Source: Prochlorococcus sp. AG-355-P18 (GTDB lineage Bacteria; Cyanobacteriota; Cyanobacteriia; PCC-6307; Cyanobiaceae). From it: a DNA stretch of 64,000 nt. How positions within the stretch are numbered: the first letter of the stretch is position 1; every line of letters begins with the position of its first letter. A model generated the notes under the pieces. It was not told the origin of the DNA. It did not search any database and saw only the letters and a list, made by a program, of their open reading frames with translations. The translations under genes were made by a program, and so were the position numbers. Below are positions 35,033-46,874 of the stretch, one piece after another. Location: the NCBI GenBank assembly GCA_003280515.1, contig QCER01000001.1:108086-172085 (forward strand), given 5' to 3'.

Positions 35033-36757
35033 TTAGCCTTCAAAAACAATACTAAATGTCTCTTTATCTAGATTAAATTTTCTTGTAGATGAATATAAGA
35101 TTTCATTATTAATAGTAAATTTAGTATTGATTAATTTGATGCTATTTTTTGGGTGTAATGCTTGTTCAATATTTCTAGAAACAATAATTCCAATCTTTGT
35201 ACTATTTTCATAATTGGATAAAAACTGTATAAATAATTCTATATTCTTTATTTCCTCATCCGTAATGCTTGAATTGGTTCTATTCTGATCATGTAAAATT
35301 CGCCAAACTAATTTTGGCCTATTCCAAAAAGCTAATAATCTTGGAGTACTTTCTAATTTAATATTAATGTTCTTATCACTACAGAATTTAATAACGTTAT
35401 TTTTTATCGGAACTAGATCAATAGATTTATATTTTCCATCAAGAAAAATTGATATAAATGGATCAATATCTCTGGAATTTGGATTATCTTCATCAATCAT
35501 GTGGCCTAACTTCGTTTTTTTTACACTCAAATATTCTGCATTATTATCGTTTGGACAAATTACTAATGGAACTCTCTCAATTACCTCTATTCCATAACCA
35601 CCTAATCCAGCAATCTTTCTAGGATTGTTTGTAAGTAATTTTAATTTTTTTATCCCTAGATCGGTTAATATCTGTGCACCAACTCCATAATTTCTAAGAT
35701 CAGCTGGAAAACCTAATTTTTCATTGGCTTCTACAGTATCTAATCCACCATCCTGTAAACTGTAAGCTTTTAATTTATTTATTAGACCGATACCTCTACC
35801 TTCTTGTCTCAAGTAAACAACAACTCCCTCTTCCTCCTTTTCAATCCTTGATAAAGCAGCCTCTAATTGGGGTCTGCAATCACAACGTAATGATCCAAAA
35901 GCATCGCCAGTTAAACACTCTGAATGCATTCTTACTAGTACAGGCTCACTTAATTTTGACGATTTTTGTTTAACTAATGCAACGTGTTCTGAACCATCAA
36001 GTTCATTAACATATCCATATGCCTTAAAATTACCAAAAATACTTGGAAGAACAGCATTGGATTTTCTAAATACAAATCTCTCAGTTTGAAACCGATAACT
36101 TATTAAATCAGCTATGGATATTAATTTCATTCCCCACTGTTTTGCATACTCTTTGAGTTGTGGAAGTCTTGACATGGAACCGTCAGGATTTTGTATTTCG
36201 CAAATAACTCCAGCGGGATAAAGACCTGACATTGCTGCAATATCTACTGCAGCTTCGGTATGACCTGCCCTTTTTAGTACTCCACCTTTTTTAGCTCTTA
36301 ATGGAAATATATGTCCTGGTCTTCTTAAATCATCAGGTTTTGTATTTGGGTTTATTGCAACTTGTATTGTCTTTGCCCTGTCTTCAGCGGAAATTCCAGT
36401 AGTAACATTATTTTCAGGTCCAGCATCAATTGATATCGTAAAAGCTGTTTGATTTTCATCTGTATTTCTATCTACCATTAATGGTAAATCTAATGAATCA
36501 AGTTTTTCACCTTGCATAGCTAGGCATATTAGTCCACGTCCCTCAGTAGCCATAAAATTAATTTGCTGTGGAGTTGCAAATTGAGCCGCACATATTAAAT
36601 CTCCTTCATTTTCTCTTCTTTCATCATCTACAACAATTATGCATTCACCATTTCTTATAGCTGCTAAAGCATCACTTATAGGATCAAATTCAATTTTAAA
36701 AGATTCATTTATATCCAAAATTGTTCCATTATTTGATTTGGGACTTGTTTCTTTCAT
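35033..36757 (-). CDS. ribBA: Bifunctional DHBP synthase/GTP cyclohydrolase II with C-terminal extension
   Basis: 574 residues from the ATG at 36757 (a TTG at 36769 is rejected). The N-terminal DHBP synthase (about 20-225) has [13 protein letters not shown] and [11 protein letters not shown]; the GTP cyclohydrolase II domain (about 230-425) has the zinc site [19 protein letters not shown] and [12 protein letters not shown]. Together they make both precursors of riboflavin. About 145 residues follow the GCHII core, with no motif I recognise; long C-terminal tails are common in cyanobacterial RibBA. Convergent to the cyclophilin gene and divergent from argC. Confidence 0.94.
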   Translation of the reverse strand: MKETSPKSNNGTILDINESFKIEFDPISDALAAIRNGECIIVVDDERRENEGDLICAAQFATPQQINFMATEGRGLICLAMQGEKLDSLDLPLMVDRNTDENQTAFTISIDAGPENNVTTGISAEDRAKTIQVAINPNTKPDDLRRPGHIFPLRAKKGGVLKRAGHTEAAVDIAAMSGLYPAGVICEIQNPDGSMSRLPQLKEYAKQWGMKLISIADLISYRFQTERFVFRKSNAVLPSIFGNFKAYGYVNELDGSEHVALVKQKSSKLSEPVLVRMHSECLTGDAFGSLRCDCRPQLEAALSRIEKEEEGVVVYLRQEGRGIGLINKLKAYSLQDGGLDTVEANEKLGFPADLRNYGVGAQILTDLGIKKLKLLTNNPRKIAGLGGYGIEVIERVPLVICPNDNNAEYLSVKKTKLGHMIDEDNPNSRDIDPFISIFLDGKYKSIDLVPIKNNVIKFCSDKNINIKLESTPRLLAFWNRPKLVWRILHDQNRTNSSITDEEIKNIELFIQFLSNYENSTKIGIIVSRNIEQALHPKNSIKLINTKFTINNEILYSSTRKFNLDKETFSIVFEG

Positions 36758-36845
36758 TATTCCTATCAATATAGAAAAATAGTGTTTTAGTTATCTTAAA
36801 TTCAACACTTTATAATCCTATCTCAAAGTCTGCCAATTCAAAGAA

Positions 36846-37901
36846 ATGAATGTTGCAATAGTAGGTGCTACAGGTTACGGCGGTATTCAAGCGGTAAATC
36901 TTTTAAAGAAAAATAAAAACTACAAAATTTCATTTTTAGGGGGTAATAAAACATGTGGATCGAAGTGGAATGATAATTTCCCTTTTATTTATCTAGATAA
37001 TGATCCATATATTGAAGAAATTTCAGTAGAAAATATTACAAATAATGCAGATATTGCATTGCTTTGTTTACCAAATGGCCTGTCTTCAACGTTGACAAGG
37101 AAATTATTAGAGAGAGGAGTAAAAGTTATTGATTTATCTGCTGATTACAGATATAAGTCCTTAGATGAATGGGAAAAAGTATATTCCAAAGAAGCTGCTA
37201 TTTATAAAAGGAATGATGATGATTTATGCAAAGAAGCAGTCTATGGTCTTCCTGAAATAAATAAAGAAGCGATTTCAAAAGGACGATTAATTGCATGTCC
37301 AGGATGTTATCCAACATCTGCTCTTATTCCATTAGCTCCTTATCTTTCTCAAGGAATTATTGAAAATGAAGGTATAGTAATTGATTCTAAAAGCGGAACA
37401 TCTGGAGGTGGTCGAGAACCAAACCAGAAACTACTCTTATCAGAATGTGGAGAAGGTCTTTCAGCATATGGATTGATAAACCATAGACATACTTCAGAGA
37501 TCGAGCAAGTAGCATCTTTAATTTCAGGAAATAAAATTGAACTGCTTTTTACACCTCATTTGGTTCCAATTTCAAGGGGTATGCATTCGACTATATATGG
37601 GAGATTAAGAGATCCAGGATTAACTTCAGATGATTGCAGAATTCTTTTGGATAATTATTATAGAAATTTCAAAAATATTAAAGTCTTACCTGTAGATACA
37701 TTCCCATCAACAAAATGGGTTAAAAATACAAATCAAATTTTCCTTTCTGTTAAGGTTGATATTCGAAATGGAAGGATTATTATTTTATCTGCAATTGATA
37801 ATTTGTTAAAAGGTCAGAGTGGGCAAGCAATTCAAAATTTAAATATTATGAGTGGATTTTCGATGGATGAAGGTCTCGATTTAACTAATAATTTTCCATA
37901 A
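36846..37901 (+). CDS. argC: N-acetyl-gamma-glutamyl-phosphate reductase
   Basis: 351 residues. ArgC reduces N-acetylglutamyl phosphate to the semialdehyde with NADPH in arginine synthesis. The N-terminal Rossmann motif is VAIVGATGYGGIQAVNLL, and the catalytic cysteine sits in CPGCYPTSALIPLAPYL (about residue 158). The GTSGGGREPNQ and HRHTSEIEQV stretches are also conserved. The last 17 bases overlap the convergent purN gene. Confidence 0.97.
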   Translation: MNVAIVGATGYGGIQAVNLLKKNKNYKISFLGGNKTCGSKWNDNFPFIYLDNDPYIEEISVENITNNADIALLCLPNGLSSTLTRKLLERGVKVIDLSADYRYKSLDEWEKVYSKEAAIYKRNDDDLCKEAVYGLPEINKEAISKGRLIACPGCYPTSALIPLAPYLSQGIIENEGIVIDSKSGTSGGGREPNQKLLLSECGEGLSAYGLINHRHTSEIEQVASLISGNKIELLFTPHLVPISRGMHSTIYGRLRDPGLTSDDCRILLDNYYRNFKNIKVLPVDTFPSTKWVKNTNQIFLSVKVDIRNGRIIILSAIDNLLKGQSGQAIQNLNIMSGFSMDEGLDLTNNFP

Positions 37902-38541
37902 AATTATTTCTTATCAAAAAACCAGCTTGAGAAATTGAGTGAGGCAAAATTTTATGCTCAAGCATTTGTATTCTTTTTGAAAGTGATTCAATATCATCAT
38001 CATCTCTAATTGACAATGCAGCTTGCATTATCAATGATCCACTATCTACTTCCTCTTCTACAAAATGTACTGAACAACCAGTTATTTTTGAACCATTTGA
38101 TATAGATTCCTTTATAGCAGAACCACCTTTATATGCTGGAAGTAATGAAGGGTGAATATTTATTATCTTATTCTTAAATTTATTAATAAAAAATGGGGTA
38201 ACAATTTTCATCCAACCTGCCATAACAACAAGTTCAACATCATAATGAATTAAAGTATTTACAATTTTTGATTCAAATTCCTCTTTTTGCAGAAAGTCTT
38301 TGCCTCTGATAATTTTGTGAGGTATTTTTTTACTTGCAGCTCTATTTATACAACCCGCTTCATCTTTGTTAGTTATTAGCACTTTTATATCTATATCTAA
38401 TTCTCCTTTTTCTGAGAGATTAATTAATTCCTGAAAGTTTGTTCCATTCCCAGAAGCAAGTACACCTATTTTTAATTTTGGTGAAAATCTTCTAAATTCA
38501 GATATCTCAGGCGAAATTATGTAATTAAATGATCTATCCAA
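37885..38541 (-). CDS. purN: Phosphoribosylglycinamide formyltransferase
   Basis: 218 residues from a TTG start; no ATG is available near the conserved N terminus (KIGVLASGNGTNFQEL), which begins after about 20 extra residues. PurN transfers a formyl group from 10-formyltetrahydrofolate to GAR in purine synthesis. The catalytic His is in INIHPSLLPAYKGGSA and the Asp in CSVHFVEEEVDSG; MAGWMKIVTPFF is also typical. The 3' end overlaps argC by 17 bases. Confidence 0.95.
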   Translation of the reverse strand: MDRSFNYIISPEISEFRRFSPKLKIGVLASGNGTNFQELINLSEKGELDIDIKVLITNKDEAGCINRAASKKIPHKIIRGKDFLQKEEFESKIVNTLIHYDVELVVMAGWMKIVTPFFINKFKNKIINIHPSLLPAYKGGSAIKESISNGSKITGCSVHFVEEEVDSGSLIMQAALSIRDDDDIESLSKRIQMLEHKILPHSISQAGFLIRNNFMENY

Positions 38542-38724
38542 AGTTTTTTTATTTTATCCAATGATAAATTCATATGAAATAAAAAGAACCCTCAATTTTA
38601 ATTGTTTATATTCAAAAACATATTTATTTGAAGATAAAAATTTAAACAAATTTAAATGATTCAAATCTATCTACTATTCATATAGATATAATTGAAGAAT
38701 AAATAAAAGAAACAAATATATAAA

Positions 38725-40308
38725 ATGAATGGAGATTTAAAATCTTGGGATAAATTTTGTAATTATCTTTGGTTTGATAATAAATTAAATATTTGGTTGG
38801 ACATAAGTAAAATTAATTTCACAAGTAAAGAAATAAAAAATTTAGAAGATAAATTTAAGGATGTTTTCTCATCAATAAAAGAATTAGAAAATGGTGCAAT
38901 CTCAAATATTGATGAAAATAGACAAGTTGGACATTATTGGCTTAGAAATCCATCAATTTCACCATCTTCAAAAATAGGAGAGGAAATTAGCGAAGATATT
39001 AATACAATCTCTGAATTTGGAAAACAAATTTTAAATGGAGATATTAGGAATAAGAACAATCAGAAGTATACCGATGTTCTATGGATAGGAATTGGTGGAA
39101 GTGGTTTAGGTCCATTACTTATTACAGAGTCACTGCAGAAGTGCTCTAAAGGTTTAAATTTTTCTTATATCGATAATGTTGATCCTTTTTTAATTAGCGA
39201 AAAGTTAGAAGAGTTATCTGAAAAATTATCAACAACATTATTTGTAGTAGTAAGCAAATCAGGTGGTACGCCTGAACCTAGAATTGCTATGGAAATTATT
39301 AAAAGTCACTGCGAAAACAACTCTCTTGAATGGAATTCTAATGCTATAGCTATAACTATGAAAGATAGTAAGTTATTTAAAAAAGCCACTTCTGAAAATT
39401 GGTTAAAAATATTTAATTTGCAAGATTGGGTTGGAGGAAGAACTAGTATTACAAGCTCTGTGGGATTACTTCCATTAGCTCTTATTAATGAAAATATATT
39501 TGAATTTATTAGAGGTGCAGCATTAATGGATGAGGCCACACGCATAAGTGATTTTAAAAATAATCCAGCAGCACTCTTATCATCCGCATGGTATTTAACT
39601 GGGGATGGTCTTGGAAAGAGGGATATGGTCGTATTACCTTATAGAGATAGGTTACAAGTTTTCAGTAAATATCTTCAGCAATTAGTAATGGAATCATTAG
39701 GTAAGAAATTTAATAGGAATGGTGAAGTAGTTAATCAAGGAATTTCAGTATTTGGGAATAAAGGATCTACAGATCAACATGCTTATGTTCAGCAATTGAG
39801 AGATGGTATTGATAATTTCTTTTGTATTTTTATTGAATTATTAGATTCTCCATCTACTAATATTTTTGATGAAAAAGAGAATCCTAAAGAATATCTTTCT
39901 GGTTTTTTGCAAGGAACCAGATCAGCACTCTCTAGTGAAAACAGACAAAGTATCACTATCACGTTAGAAAAGTTAAATTGTTTTTCACTAGGTGCTTTAA
40001 TCGCATTATTTGAGAGGGCTGTATCCTTCTACGCTGAATTGGTAAATATAAATGCATATGATCAACCTGGAGTTGAAGCCGGAAAGAAAGCAGCCGCAAA
40101 TATTATTGAGTATCAACAAAAAGTAAGTAATTTATTAGCCCAAGGTGGGGAGTACTCTATCAATGACATAACATCATTATTCGATAATTCAGTAAGTGAA
40201 CCTATATTTTTCATCCTCCGTGAAATGTGTTTCAGTAATGATAATTATTTAGTTAAGGGCGATTGGTCCAATCCAAATTCCTTAATTATTCAAAAAATAA
40301 ATTCTTAA
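38725..40308 (+). CDS. pgi: Glucose-6-phosphate isomerase
   Basis: 527 residues. Interconverts glucose-6-phosphate and fructose-6-phosphate in the oxidative and reductive pentose phosphate routes. Sugar isomerase pattern: [46 protein letters not shown], and [18 protein letters not shown] with catalytic residues near, then the C-terminal helix with [17 protein letters not shown] 183-base gap upstream holds no convincing gene. The stop overlaps the convergent leuS stop. Confidence 0.97.
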   Translation: MNGDLKSWDKFCNYLWFDNKLNIWLDISKINFTSKEIKNLEDKFKDVFSSIKELENGAISNIDENRQVGHYWLRNPSISPSSKIGEEISEDINTISEFGKQILNGDIRNKNNQKYTDVLWIGIGGSGLGPLLITESLQKCSKGLNFSYIDNVDPFLISEKLEELSEKLSTTLFVVVSKSGGTPEPRIAMEIIKSHCENNSLEWNSNAIAITMKDSKLFKKATSENWLKIFNLQDWVGGRTSITSSVGLLPLALINENIFEFIRGAALMDEATRISDFKNNPAALLSSAWYLTGDGLGKRDMVVLPYRDRLQVFSKYLQQLVMESLGKKFNRNGEVVNQGISVFGNKGSTDQHAYVQQLRDGIDNFFCIFIELLDSPSTNIFDEKENPKEYLSGFLQGTRSALSSENRQSITITLEKLNCFSLGALIALFERAVSFYAELVNINAYDQPGVEAGKKAAANIIEYQQKVSNLLAQGGEYSINDITSLFDNSVSEPIFFILREMCFSNDNYLVKGDWSNPNSLIIQKINS

Positions 40309-42875
40309 ACGACAATATTCATAATTTTTCCTTTAACAATAATTATTTTTCTTATTTCCTTATCTTGTGTCCATTTTAATATGTTAGGTCTTTTTAGAGT
40401 CAATTCTTTAATTTGACCTTCACTCATATCATTATTAATATTTACTTTGTCTCTAACTTTTCCATTCACTTGTATTACTAGTTCATATGAATCTTCCTTT
40501 AGTGCTTCTGCATTAAATGAAGGCCAGTGTTCTAAATGTACAGATTTTTTAAATCCAATAAGATGCCATACTTCTTCTGCAATATGAGGAGCAAATGGAG
40601 CCAACAAAATACAAAATGTTTTTAAAGCATCAATTTTTAAACTATTGTTTACATCATTAATGGAATTTGATAATGAATTATAAAACTTCATTAGTTCTGA
40701 AATCGCAGTATTAAATTGGTTATTTAATATGTCATTTGAAATTTCTTTTATAGCGATATTCATTGACTTTATTAAACTTTTTTCTTTATCTGGATAGGAA
40801 TTAGATTTACTATTCATATCTTTTGCACAATTTATATAAAGCTTCCAAATCCTGCTTAAAAATCTAAATTGTCCTTCAACATCTGTATCTCCCCATTCCA
40901 AATCTTTTTCTGGTGGTGCTTTAAATAATATAAACATTCTTGCAGTATCTGCTCCATATTTTTTAATTACTGATTCAGGGTCTATTCCATTGTATTTAGA
41001 CTTAGACATCTTCTCGAAAAGAACTTCGAGTTTAGAATTGTCAATTGGATCTGTAGGATTTGATAAATCAGTAATATCGGAAGGAGAAACATATTTACCA
41101 GTTTTATTGTTTTTATAGGCTGCGGCCTGAACCATTCCTTGAGTTAATAGTTTTTTGAAAGGTTCATCAATATCAAATAGTTCATTATCTCGCAGAGCTT
41201 TAGTGAAAAATCTTGCATATAACAAATGCAATATTGCATGCTCTACTCCTCCAACATATTGATCTACAGGCAACCAGTTATTAATTTCATTCTTTTCAAA
41301 TGGCTTAGTAGAACATCTTGAAGATGGGTATCTTAAAAAATACCAAGATGAACACATGAAAGTGTCCATAGTATCAGTTTCTTTTCTTGCCGCTATTCCA
41401 CATTTTGGACATGTTGTATTTATCCAATTATTATTATCACCTAAAGCATTAATCTTGTTAGCTGAGATTTCTATATCTTTTGGTAATGAAACAGGCAAAT
41501 CTGATTGGCTTAAAGGAACAGCTCCACATTTTTTGCAATTAACGATGGGTATCGGACAACCCCAATATCTTTGTCTAGATATTAACCAATCTCTTAAACG
41601 ATATTGAATCTTATTTTCGGCCCATCCATTATTTACTCCCTCTTCTGATATTTTTAATTTAGCAATAGTATTTGCTATTCCATTGTATTGATTTGAATTA
41701 ATTAGATATCCATTTTCTACATAAGCATTATCAAGCTCATTACTTTGTTCGCTTTTATCCTTTATTATTACCTGTTTAATATCTATATTGTTTTTCTTAG
41801 CAAACTCAAAATCCCTTAAATCATGAGCAGGTACACCCATAACAGCGCCTGTACCGTATTCATCAAGAACATAACTAGCCACCCAAATAGGTATAGATTC
41901 AGAATTTACTGGATTTATTGCTAATAAACTGGTTTTTATTCCAATTTTTTCAAGTTCATTGTTTTTATTTTTTTTCAAATATTGTTTAAGTTCTTCTATA
42001 TCTTGAATAGTTTCTTGATCAGTAATATTTTTAATTATTGAATGATTAACAGAAATTGCTAGATAAGTAACTCCAAATAAAGTATCAGGTCTTGTTGTGA
42101 ATACTGTTATATTCTCAGTTGGATTTGTAATAATATTGAAATTAATATTTGTCCCAATTGATTTTCCTATCCAATTATCTTGCATTATTTTTACTCTTTC
42201 TGGCCAGTTATCTAATTTTTCTAAATCCTTCAATAACTCATCAGCATAATTAGTAATCCTTAAAAACCATTGCTTTAATAATTTTTTTTCAACTACTGCC
42301 CCAGATCTCCAAGATTTACCTTCTGAATCAACTTGTTCATTTGCTAAAACTGTATTATCAATAGGGTCCCAATTAACTTCTGATTCCTTTTGATATACAA
42401 GACCTGACTTGTATAACTCTAAAAATAGATATTGTGTCCAAACATAATAATCTTCATCACAAGTTGCAAATTCCCTGTCCCAATCAACTGACAGTCCCAA
42501 AAGCTTTAATTGTGACTTCATATGAGAAATATTTTTTTTTGTCCAGACACTTGGGCTAATTCCTCTTTCGATCGCAGCATTCTCAGCAGGTAAGCCAAAA
42601 GCGTCCCAACCCATTGGATGTAAAACGGATTTACCCTTAAACCTTTGGAATCGAGCTATTAAGTCTGTAATAACATAATTCCTAACATGTCCCATATGAA
42701 GATTACCTGAAGGGTAGGGAAACATTGATAAGGCATAAAATTTATCGCTATTCTCAGTTAAATCATTGGTTTTATATAGATTATTTTCTGTCCATAATGA
42801 CTGCCATTTTTTTTCTATTTCAGATGGATTATATAAATTGGTATCAGTCTCATATTGTTGATCGGGAGAAATCAC
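40305..42875 (-). CDS. leuS: Leucyl-tRNA synthetase
   Basis: 856 residues from a GTG start; no nearby ATG. A class I synthetase: HIGH-type motif in [22 protein letters not shown] in [15 protein letters not shown], and the editing (CP1) domain with [16 protein letters not shown] and [16 protein letters not shown]. Zinc-like cysteine pairs [10 protein letters not shown] and TTCPKCGIA are in the insertion. The length is normal. The stop codon TTA/TAA overlaps with that of pgi by 4 bases, so there is no space for separate terminators. Confidence 0.97.
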   Translation of the reverse strand: MISPDQQYETDTNLYNPSEIEKKWQSLWTENNLYKTNDLTENSDKFYALSMFPYPSGNLHMGHVRNYVITDLIARFQRFKGKSVLHPMGWDAFGLPAENAAIERGISPSVWTKKNISHMKSQLKLLGLSVDWDREFATCDEDYYVWTQYLFLELYKSGLVYQKESEVNWDPIDNTVLANEQVDSEGKSWRSGAVVEKKLLKQWFLRITNYADELLKDLEKLDNWPERVKIMQDNWIGKSIGTNINFNIITNPTENITVFTTRPDTLFGVTYLAISVNHSIIKNITDQETIQDIEELKQYLKKNKNNELEKIGIKTSLLAINPVNSESIPIWVASYVLDEYGTGAVMGVPAHDLRDFEFAKKNNIDIKQVIIKDKSEQSNELDNAYVENGYLINSNQYNGIANTIAKLKISEEGVNNGWAENKIQYRLRDWLISRQRYWGCPIPIVNCKKCGAVPLSQSDLPVSLPKDIEISANKINALGDNNNWINTTCPKCGIAARKETDTMDTFMCSSWYFLRYPSSRCSTKPFEKNEINNWLPVDQYVGGVEHAILHLLYARFFTKALRDNELFDIDEPFKKLLTQGMVQAAAYKNNKTGKYVSPSDITDLSNPTDPIDNSKLEVLFEKMSKSKYNGIDPESVIKKYGADTARMFILFKAPPEKDLEWGDTDVEGQFRFLSRIWKLYINCAKDMNSKSNSYPDKEKSLIKSMNIAIKEISNDILNNQFNTAISELMKFYNSLSNSINDVNNSLKIDALKTFCILLAPFAPHIAEEVWHLIGFKKSVHLEHWPSFNAEALKEDSYELVIQVNGKVRDKVNINNDMSEGQIKELTLKRPNILKWTQDKEIRKIIIVKGKIMNIVV

Positions 42876-42982
42876 TTAATTTTTAATTGTTAAATTATTA
42901 TTTTAATATCCATTATATAAAATAGAAATAGATTGTTAAAAGGAATAATTTATAATTAAAATTTAAAATATATTATCTACAA

Positions 42983-43843
42983 ATGAAAAATATAACTTTT
43001 GAAAAATATCAAGGCAACGGAAATGATTTCGTAGTAATTGATTCTAGAGGAAATGATTTATATAAAAATTACAAGACAAATAAAATATTTGATATAAAAC
43101 AAATTTGTAACAGGCAATTTGGTATTGGAGCAGATGGTGTGATTTTTATAGAAGAACCTAATGAAGATAATTATGCAAAAATGATAATTTTTAATTCTGA
43201 TGGTTCTGAAGCACAAATGTGTGGAAACGGAATTAGGTGTTTAGTTGAGTATCTCCACGTAAATGATTCAATGAATAATAATAATTTAGAATATAAAATT
43301 GAGACTAAAGCAGGTTTAAAAATTGCAAAATATATAAACGATGAAATTACAGTAAAAATGGGAGTTCCAATTTTAGAATGTCAAAATATTCCAACAACAA
43401 TTGAAAAAAAAATAAATTCAATACCTTCACACGAATTTATTGAAAAAGATTTTAATAATATGGGCTATGCCGTAGGAATGGGAAATCCTCATTTAATATT
43501 CTTTGTAAAAGACATAGAGTCAATTGTTCTTTCCAGACTTGGACCTATATTTGAAATAAATGAATTATTTCCTGAAAAAACTAATGTGCATTTTTGTCAA
43601 ATATTAAATAGAAATAATATCAAAGTAAAAGTATGGGAAAGGGGTGCAGGACCAACCTTAGCTTGTGGAACAGGTGCCTGTGCTATCCATGTAGCAGCTT
43701 ATAAATTAGGCCTTTGTAATTCTCAAACCATAGTAACTTTACCTGGAGGTAATCTTAAAATTGATTGGTCAAAAGACGATTGTGAAGTCATGATGACCGG
43801 TAATGCTAAAAAGGTTTTCTCAGGATCAATGTTAGTAAATTAA
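42983..43843 (+). CDS. dapF: Diaminopimelate epimerase
   Basis: 286 residues. Converts LL- to meso-diaminopimelate for lysine and peptidoglycan. The two catalytic cysteines are in AQMCGNGIRCLVEYLH (first half) and GPTLACGTGACAIHVAAY (second half), the DapF pair. FEKYQGNGNDFVVID is the usual N terminus. First gene of a four-gene block coupled by TAATG overlaps with the next gene. Confidence 0.96.
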   Translation: MKNITFEKYQGNGNDFVVIDSRGNDLYKNYKTNKIFDIKQICNRQFGIGADGVIFIEEPNEDNYAKMIIFNSDGSEAQMCGNGIRCLVEYLHVNDSMNNNNLEYKIETKAGLKIAKYINDEITVKMGVPILECQNIPTTIEKKINSIPSHEFIEKDFNNMGYAVGMGNPHLIFFVKDIESIVLSRLGPIFEINELFPEKTNVHFCQILNRNNIKVKVWERGAGPTLACGTGACAIHVAAYKLGLCNSQTIVTLPGGNLKIDWSKDDCEVMMTGNAKKVFSGSMLVN

Positions 43844-45015
43844 TGGAAAATAATTTTATCTATTTTGATAATGCATCCACAACTCCATTATCTGAGAATG
43901 TTTTAAATATAATTAATTCAACTTACAGGAATTATTGGCATAACCCTTCATCTACATATGAGCTAGGGATAAAATGCTCTACATATCTTGAAAAAATTAG
44001 ATCTAAAATTGCTTATATATTTGAAGCAGAACCAGAGGATATAATTTTTACATCTGGTTCTTCGGAATCGACAAATATTGTATTTAATAATATTCATGAG
44101 AACTTTAAAAATGGTAGGGTTGTTATTTCAAATGTTGAACATCAAGCAACAACTATTTGTGCTAATAAATTAAGAAAACAAAATTGGGATATTTACGAAT
44201 GGACGGTAAATAATGATGGAATTTTAAATATTTCTAATATAGAAAAAATTTTAAACAATGATACTAAGCTTGTATCAATTATTTGGGGACAAAGTGAAAT
44301 TGGGACAATACAACCTGTCCAATTTATTGGTTCCAAATGTGAAGAATTAAATATAATGTTTCATTTAGATGGAACTCAAATAATAAGTAATGGAATATTC
44401 AGTTGGAAAGATCTTAAATGTGATTTTTTAAGTTTATCTGCTCATAAATTTGGAGGTCCAAAAGGTATCGGTATTCTTTTAACAAAAGAAAAGTCTAGAC
44501 AAATTTTAAAAAATAAAGACATATCACTTACTCAGGAATTTTCAATTAGACAAGGCACACAAGCTTTGCCATTAATCGCTGGAATGTATGAATCATTAAA
44601 GAATATTAAAGGAAAAATAAAATTATATAGTTACATAACTGAATTTCCTTCTAATAATATTAATAAACTTAAAAATTATTTTTTTCAAAAAATTAGGGAC
44701 AATAATAATATAAAGATTACCGGTAGTATTAACCATAGACTTCCCAATCATATTTCGTTTCTTCTATTTAATAAATTTTTTGAGCCTATAAGGGCCTATA
44801 AGATTGTTAATTTCATGTCAGAAAATAAAATAGCCATAAGTAGTGGAAGTGCTTGTTCAAGCTCATCTGGGAAACCTAGCTCTACACTTAAAAATATTGG
44901 TTTAAAAGATGATGAACTATATTCAAATATTCGTGTTAGTTTAGGTTCAATAAACAATAAGTCAGAAATAAATAAATTTTTAGAACTTATTCAAATATGT
45001 ATTGACAAATTTTAA
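43843..45015 (+). CDS. Cysteine desulfurase (NifS/IscS-like)
   Basis: 390 residues. A class V PLP enzyme that takes sulfur from cysteine to form persulfide for Fe-S clusters, thiamine or tRNA thiolation. PLP lysine in LSLSAHKFGGPKGIGIL; catalytic cysteine in ISSGSACSSSSGKPSSTL. The short loop of NifS/IscS is seen, not the long group II (SufS) type. Its ATG overlaps the dapF stop by one base, and its own stop overlaps the DUF1995 start, so translation is probably coupled. No scaffold gene (IscU) is adjacent. Confidence 0.92.
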   Translation: MENNFIYFDNASTTPLSENVLNIINSTYRNYWHNPSSTYELGIKCSTYLEKIRSKIAYIFEAEPEDIIFTSGSSESTNIVFNNIHENFKNGRVVISNVEHQATTICANKLRKQNWDIYEWTVNNDGILNISNIEKILNNDTKLVSIIWGQSEIGTIQPVQFIGSKCEELNIMFHLDGTQIISNGIFSWKDLKCDFLSLSAHKFGGPKGIGILLTKEKSRQILKNKDISLTQEFSIRQGTQALPLIAGMYESLKNIKGKIKLYSYITEFPSNNINKLKNYFFQKIRDNNNIKITGSINHRLPNHISFLLFNKFFEPIRAYKIVNFMSENKIAISSGSACSSSSGKPSSTLKNIGLKDDELYSNIRVSLGSINNKSEINKFLELIQICIDKF

Positions 45016-45641
45016 TGGAAACCATTTACAGACTACCTAAAGATTTAAATGAATCTCTTAAGAATATGGAGGATGCAATTATTCCAAGTTTATTAGATTC
45101 AAATAAAAGATTTACTATAGAATTTAATTTTGAAGGATTGAAGTTTAACAGAATTGGAATAACTATTTACAAGATATTGTCTAAAAATAATAATGTATTC
45201 ATAACATTTGCTGATCAAGGTGCTGTGGCTTTGGCTCAAAGAGACTTTCCAGATATCAAAGATAAAATCTTTACTTTTAAATCATTTAATGAATCAAATA
45301 ATATAAATAATATTGATAGTGCAATGATATCTATACTACCTCAGCCATATGATTTCGATTCATTTGAACCAATGTCTGAAAATTATCAAGGTACGCATTA
45401 TGCATTAAATCCTAAATTTGAAGATGCCAATATTGGTATAGGAAGTGTTATTAGAGAGCGACGTAAAAACTTTGTAAAAACATGGAAAAATATTTATTTT
45501 CTTCAGCCTTTAAATAAAGCTGCTCTTATGCATATTTATCCAAATAACTGGTTGCTTTTCAAAGAAGAAAATAAAAGATATTTTTTTAAAAAAGAATTTG
45601 AAATTAAACCCGACAATGAATCTATTTTTGTAAATTTATAG
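45015..45641 (+). CDS. DUF1995 protein
   Basis: 208 residues. The pattern FNFEGLKFNRIGITIYKIL, then FADQGAVALAQRDFPD and the C-terminal YFLQPLNKAALMHIYPNNW identify the DUF1995 family of cyanobacteria and plastids, possibly acting as an adenylate kinase-related or RNA-associated protein; the function is unproven. Coupled to the cysteine desulfurase gene by TAATG and followed by the PBP4 gene after one base. Confidence 0.85.
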   Translation: METIYRLPKDLNESLKNMEDAIIPSLLDSNKRFTIEFNFEGLKFNRIGITIYKILSKNNNVFITFADQGAVALAQRDFPDIKDKIFTFKSFNESNNINNIDSAMISILPQPYDFDSFEPMSENYQGTHYALNPKFEDANIGIGSVIRERRKNFVKTWKNIYFLQPLNKAALMHIYPNNWLLFKEENKRYFFKKEFEIKPDNESIFVNL

Positions 45642-45642
45642 A

Positions 45643-46866
45643 TTGAATGTGATAAAAAAAATTTATTCATTTTTCTTATTTGTTCTTGTATTAGTAACAA
45701 CTCCTTTCTTAATAAGATATTTACTAGCAAATCAGAAAATAACTATTTTAAATAGTATTTATTTTAATTTCCCGGGAATAATTACTAAAAACAAAATATG
45801 TCCTAATTATGATGCTTTATTGAATCAAACGCTTGATGATTCTTTTAGTGTATCTATAATTAATAATAAAGGGGAAATAATAAGTTCCTACAATGAGGAT
45901 GTTCCAAGGTTGCCAGCATCTAATCAAAAATTATTCTCATCAGCTTATGTTTTGAGTAAATATAAATTAAATAATAATTTAAAAACTTCATTATTTAAAA
46001 ATAAAAACGAATATTATTTACACGGTCAAGGTGATCCAGATCTTAATTATGAACATATAATCGAACTAATTTCAAATGTTAAAGAAAATAAAATTATTAA
46101 CTTTAATATTGTAGAAATTGATTCAAAATTATATTGGCCTAATGGTTGGACAAAAACTGATAAACTTTACGAATATGGATCTCCAATTACATCTCTTGCA
46201 ATAGAAAGTAATTACAATAAATATGATGATATTTATGCATTAAAAAATTTTATTGAAAATTATTTAAAAAATAAATTTCCAAATTCAAAAATATATATAG
46301 ATTTTTTTGATTCAGAAAAAACTTTTTATTTAAAAAATATTAAAGAGATAAATAAAATATATTCAACTCCAATTTATTCATTATTAACTCTAACAAATTC
46401 TGAAAGCCATAATTTTACAGCTGAATCTCTCTTTAAAAATGCCTCAAATACATGGAATGATAATGACTATATAAAACTAAAAAGATGGCTTGAAAATAAA
46501 GGCCTCCCAGCAACTAATGCATACTTTGCAGATGCTAGTGGATTGTCTCGAAAAAATAAAATTACAACAAAGTTAGTAGTATTGTTTTTAGATAAAATGA
46601 GATATTTTAATGATTTTAAAGCTTATCAATCTACACTTTCAATTACAGGAGTAAGAGGAACATTAGCTAAAAGATTTGTTAATAGTGAATTATCTGGAAA
46701 GTTTTTTGGCAAAACTGGGACTCTTTCAAATGTCTTTGCATTATCTGGTTTTCTATATAAAAATAAAAAACCAATAATTATAAGTATTATCCAAAATTCT
46801 AATAACATTGATAAAGAAAAAGCTTTTAAATTATTACGTGATCTTTATTACATGAAATCTTGTTAA
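45643..46866 (+). CDS. dacB: D-alanyl-D-alanine carboxypeptidase/endopeptidase (PBP4 type)
   Basis: 407 residues from a TTG start (a GTG at 45649 is an alternative). A hydrophobic N-terminal helix (about 6-28) exports it. Active-site motifs of S13 peptidases are present: serine in PASNQKLFSSAYV (SxxK), SHNFTAESLFKNA (SxN), and FGKTGTLSNVFALSG (KTG). It removes the terminal D-Ala and cleaves crosslinks in peptidoglycan. Fourth gene of a tight block beginning at dapF, which supplies a precursor of the same wall. Convergent with coaD. Confidence 0.93.
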   Translation: MNVIKKIYSFFLFVLVLVTTPFLIRYLLANQKITILNSIYFNFPGIITKNKICPNYDALLNQTLDDSFSVSIINNKGEIISSYNEDVPRLPASNQKLFSSAYVLSKYKLNNNLKTSLFKNKNEYYLHGQGDPDLNYEHIIELISNVKENKIINFNIVEIDSKLYWPNGWTKTDKLYEYGSPITSLAIESNYNKYDDIYALKNFIENYLKNKFPNSKIYIDFFDSEKTFYLKNIKEINKIYSTPIYSLLTLTNSESHNFTAESLFKNASNTWNDNDYIKLKRWLENKGLPATNAYFADASGLSRKNKITTKLVVLFLDKMRYFNDFKAYQSTLSITGVRGTLAKRFVNSELSGKFFGKTGTLSNVFALSGFLYKNKKPIIISIIQNSNNIDKEKAFKLLRDLYYMKSC

Positions 46867-46874
46867 TAAAAATA

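Noticed and set aside
38561..38659. 32-residue ATG frame in the purN-pgi gap
   Set aside because: No hydrophobic or domain pattern, and a frame of this length is expected by chance in such AT-rich DNA.
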